Source of the DNA: JAQSWP01 sp050185515
GTDB lineage: Bacteria > Pseudomonadota > Alphaproteobacteria > Reyranellales > JAQSWP01
NCBI GenBank assembly: GCA_050185515.1
Contig: JBFWZG010000152.1
Location: forward strand, 1-7,882
Direction of reading: 5' to 3'
DNA length: 7,882 bases
Both the position numbers and the translations under genes were made by a program. Below the pieces are notes generated by a model. The model made no database searches and was not told the DNA's origin. It was given only the letters and a program-made list of their open reading frames with translations. This document shows positions 5,754 to 7,882 of this stretch, piece by piece; the first letter of the stretch is position 1; each line of letters opens with the position of its first letter.

Positions 5754-6590
5754 CTCCGCCGCGCGCTTGCCGCCCCTGACGCCGGCGGCAAGCTCGCGCA
5801 CGTAGGACAGCACGCCGTCGACTAGGCCCGGCGTCGGCTTGCCGCTGGCGTCGAGGCCGTCGCGCACCTTGTCGACGACGGCGGAGCCGACGATGGCGGC
5901 GTCGGCGATCGAGGAGATGGTGGCGGCCTGCTGCGGGGTGCGGATGCCGAAGCCGACGGCGAGCGGCAACTCGGTATGGGCGCGCACGTGGCTGATCATG
6001 TTGCGGATGTGTTCGTCGGTCGCCGAGCGCGTGCCGGTGACGCCGAGAACGGCAACGTTGTAGATGAAGCCCGATGCGTACTCCAGAATCGACGGCAGGC
6101 GCTTGGCGTCGGTGGTCGGCGCGGTCAGCATCACCGTGTCGATGTCGCAGCGCTGCGCGTGCGGTTTCAGCTCGCCGGCCTCTTCCGGCGGCAGGTCGAC
6201 GACGATCAGCCCGTCGACGCCGGCGGCGGCGGCCTGCTTGCAGAACAGCTCTGGGCCGCGCTGGTAGATGATGTTGTAGTAGCCCATCAGCAGGATGGGC
6301 GTGGTGTCGTCGCCGCTCTCGTCGCGATAGCGGCGCACAAGGCCCAGCGTGGCGTCGAGCGTGATGCCGTTCTTGAGCGCGCGCTGGCCGGAGGCCTGCA
6401 CCGAGGGACCGTCGGCCATCGGATCGGAGAACGGCATGCCGAACTCGATCATGTCGGCGCCGGCTTCCGGCAGGCCCTTGAGGATGCGGTACGAGGTTTC
6501 CAGATCTGGATCGCCGGCGGTGATGAAAACGCCGAGACCGCCGCGGCCCTGGCGCTTGAGGTCGGCGAACAGCGCGGCAATGCGGCTCAC
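5751..6590 (-). CDS. trpA: Tryptophan synthase alpha chain (TrpA)
   Basis: This 279-residue TIM-barrel subunit cleaves indole-3-glycerol phosphate to indole and glyceraldehyde 3-phosphate and passes indole through a tunnel to TrpB. The catalytic acids fall at the classical numbers: Glu49 in MIEFGMPFSDP and Asp60 in MADGP. FITAGDPD (22-29), LLMGYYN (100-106), VVDLPPEE (130-137), FIYNVAVLGVTGTR (175-188) and VGFGIRTP (212-219) follow in order. The start is GTG 6590, which shares bases with the trpB stop in a GTGA overlap; GGGAG lies seven bases upstream. The frame extends further into trpB, but that part has no TrpA character. In loop 6, Asn and Ala stand where many relatives have Tyr and Ser. 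Translational coupling to trpB is likely. Confidence 0.97.
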   Translation of the reverse strand: MSRIAALFADLKRQGRGGLGVFITAGDPDLETSYRILKGLPEAGADMIEFGMPFSDPMADGPSVQASGQRALKNGITLDATLGLVRRYRDESGDDTTPILLMGYYNIIYQRGPELFCKQAAAAGVDGLIVVDLPPEEAGELKPHAQRCDIDTVMLTAPTTDAKRLPSILEYASGFIYNVAVLGVTGTRSATDEHIRNMISHVRAHTELPLAVGFGIRTPQQAATISSIADAAIVGSAVVDKVRDGLDASGKPTPGLVDGVLSYVRELAAGVRGGKRAAE

Positions 6591-7798
6591 AGCTTCACTC
6601 CCAGGCGCTCGGCGATGGCGAACACGTCCTTGTCGCCGCGGCCGCACAGATTCATCACCAGCAGATTGTCGGGCGGCAGCGTCGGCGCCAGCTTCAGCAC
6701 ATGCGCCAGCGCATGCGCCGGCTCGAGGGCGGGAATGATGCCTTCGATTTTGCACAGCAGCTGGAAGGCGTCGAGCGCTTCGTCGTCGGTCGCCGAAACG
6801 TATTCGACGCGGCCCGACTCCTTAAGCCAGGCATGTTCGGGGCCGATGCCGGGATAGTCGAGGCCGGCCGAGATCGAGTGCGCGTCCTTGATCTGCCCGT
6901 CGGCGTCCTGCAGCAGATAGGTGCGGTTGCCGTGCAGCACGCCGGGACGGCCGCCGGTCAGCGAGGCGGCATGTTCGCCGGTCGCGATGCCGTGGCCCGC
7001 CGCCTCGACGCCGACGATGCGCACGCCGGCGTCGTCGAGGAAGGGATGGAACAGGCCGATGGCGTTCGAGCCGCCGCCGATGCAGGCGACCAGCGTGTCG
7101 GGCAGGCGGCCCTCGGCCTTCTGCATCTGCGCCCGAGTCTCGCGGCCGATCACCGACTGGAAGTCGCGCACCATGGCGGGATAGGGATGCGGGCCGGCCG
7201 CGGTGCCGATGACGTAGAAGGTGGTCTCGACGGTGGCGACCCAGTCGCGCAGCGCCTCGTTCATCGCGTCCTTCAAGGTGGCGCTGCCGGCCGTCACCGC
7301 CCGCACCTCGGCGCCCAGCAGCTTCATGCGGAAGACGTTGGGCTGCTGGCGGGCGACGTCGGTCGCGCCCATGAACACGGTGCAGGGAATGTCGAACAGC
7401 GCGCAGGCCGTCGCGGTGGCGACGCCGTGCTGGCCGGCGCCGGTCTCGGCGATAATGCGGCGCTTGCCCATGCGCTTGGCCAGCAGCACCTGGCCCAGCA
7501 CGTTGTTGATCTTGTGCGAGCCGGTGTGGTTGAGCTCGTCGCGCTTGAAGTAGATCTTCGCCCCGCCCAGCTTGCGCGTCAGGCGCTCGGCGAAATAGAG
7601 CGGGCTGGGCCGGCCGGCATAGTGCTCGAGCAGATAGTCGAGCTCGCTCTGGAAGGCGGCGTCCTTCTTGGCCGCGTCGTAAGCCTTTTCCAGGTCGAGG
7701 ATCAGCGGCATCAGCGTCTCGGCCACGAAGCGGCCGCCGAAACTGCCGAAATGGCCCCGCTCGTCGGGCCCGTTGCGATAGGTGTTGGGAACGGACAT
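6587..7798 (-). CDS. trpB: Tryptophan synthase beta chain (TrpB)
   Basis: This 403-residue PLP enzyme condenses indole with serine to give tryptophan, as the beta subunit of the alpha2-beta2 complex. The PLP lysine is Lys96 in HTGSHKIN, the general acid/base Glu118 is in AETGAGQHG (117-125), the phosphate-binding loop is GGGSN (241-245), Asp314 is in SAGLDYPGIGPE, and Glu359 is in IIPALEP. These lie a constant nine residues beyond the Salmonella numbers. In the C-terminal motif LCGRGDKD, Cys385 replaces the serine that touches the PLP ring nitrogen in the Salmonella enzyme. ATG 7798 has AGGAA about ten bases upstream. trpA overlaps its stop by GTGA. It is the first gene of the leftward block visible here; trpF, the usual upstream neighbour, is not seen. 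Confidence 0.98.
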   Translation of the reverse strand: MSVPNTYRNGPDERGHFGSFGGRFVAETLMPLILDLEKAYDAAKKDAAFQSELDYLLEHYAGRPSPLYFAERLTRKLGGAKIYFKRDELNHTGSHKINNVLGQVLLAKRMGKRRIIAETGAGQHGVATATACALFDIPCTVFMGATDVARQQPNVFRMKLLGAEVRAVTAGSATLKDAMNEALRDWVATVETTFYVIGTAAGPHPYPAMVRDFQSVIGRETRAQMQKAEGRLPDTLVACIGGGSNAIGLFHPFLDDAGVRIVGVEAAGHGIATGEHAASLTGGRPGVLHGNRTYLLQDADGQIKDAHSISAGLDYPGIGPEHAWLKESGRVEYVSATDDEALDAFQLLCKIEGIIPALEPAHALAHVLKLAPTLPPDNLLVMNLCGRGDKDVFAIAERLGVKL

Positions 7799-7823
7799 TG
7801 GCTCGATTTCCTGTTGAAGGGCG

Positions 7824-7852
7824 TGCGTAGCAGACGGCTAAAACCCTGTCAA
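7824..7852 (-). promoter_or_regulatory. Candidate promoter for trpBA
   Basis: A perfect TTGACA (7852-7847) is followed after 17 bases by TACGCA (7829-7824), a poor -10 helped by a TG three bases before it (extended -10). It lies 26 bp before the trpB start. No Trp codon runs or leader peptide are visible between it and trpB, so ribosome-mediated attenuation is not supported. The call is tentative because the -10 is weak. Confidence 0.33.
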
Positions 7853-7859
7853 AGCAGGG
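7844..7859. repeat. Short inverted repeat over the trpB -35 box
   Basis: CCCTG (7844-7848) and CAGGG (7855-7859) are perfect inverted arms around a six-base centre. On the minus strand the hairpin is followed by TTTT, so it might be a weak terminator of whatever lies to the right. It might instead be an operator, because it covers the TTGACA box. The stem is only five pairs. The remaining bases to 7882 show no recognisable gene. Confidence 0.3.
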
Positions 7860-7882
7860 ATTCGCGCGCCCGGAGATGTGAC

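Noticed and set aside
5708..5791. Longer version of the small protein starting at 5791 inside trpA
   Set aside because: It would place its start and 5' part in the trpA coding region, upstream of the module's own TATAAT box, and the extra residues look like a trpA shadow.
7860..7882. Possible 3' end of trpF at the right edge, expected upstream of trpB
   Set aside because: The short minus-strand frames there do not resemble a TrpF C-terminus and stop early; there is too little sequence to call.
1..7882. Search for CRISPR arrays, tRNA/rRNA genes, insertion-sequence ends or transposase fragments
   Set aside because: No repeat-spacer pattern, cloverleaf, rRNA-like stretch or transposase motif was seen; no clear terminal repeats border the zeta-like module.

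Overview
The window is a GC-rich bacterial chromosomal segment that reads as alphaproteobacterial. The main reason is gene order. The end of addA and then trxA run rightward and meet a leftward block trpB-trpA-...-accD-folC. This convergent addA-trxA / folC-accD-trpA-trpB arrangement is, from general knowledge, common in alphaproteobacteria. GTG and TTG starts, short gaps and high GC agree with this. Order or genus cannot be assigned from the sequence alone.

Layout, left to right. Bases 1-564 hold the 3' end of addA (+), with its RecB-type nuclease domain. Bases 680-1000 are trxA (+), behind a plausible promoter. Bases 1024-1049 form a perfect UUCG-loop terminator that works in both directions and separates trxA from the leftward genes. 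On the minus strand follow an amidase-signature hydrolase (1075-2523), folC (2581-3885), accD (3902-4843), a zeta-toxin-like P-loop kinase (4927-5541), a small unrecognised protein (5480-5707), trpA (5751-6590) and trpB (6587-7798). Bases 7799-7882 are the trpB upstream region, with a possible promoter and a hairpin.

The housekeeping genes cover tryptophan synthesis (TrpB and TrpA form one enzyme, and their genes share a GTGA stop/start overlap), malonyl-CoA formation (AccD), folate polyglutamylation (FolC), thiol redox (TrxA) and recombinational repair (AddA). Two insertions interrupt this cluster. One is the amidase between folC and trxA, which has host-like composition. The other is a clearly AT-richer two-gene unit between trpA and accD.

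That two-gene unit is the most interesting part. It has a small basic protein, then a zeta-like kinase that starts at TTG inside the small gene (62 nt out-of-frame overlap). It has its own perfect TATAAT box. Two direct TGATCTCG repeats 20 bp apart flank the -35 region, and the first begins on the trpA stop codon. It looks like an acquired, self-regulated toxin-antitoxin-type module parked in a tryptophan/fatty-acid cluster. The partner gene is not recognised, and toxin function is inferred only from the family.
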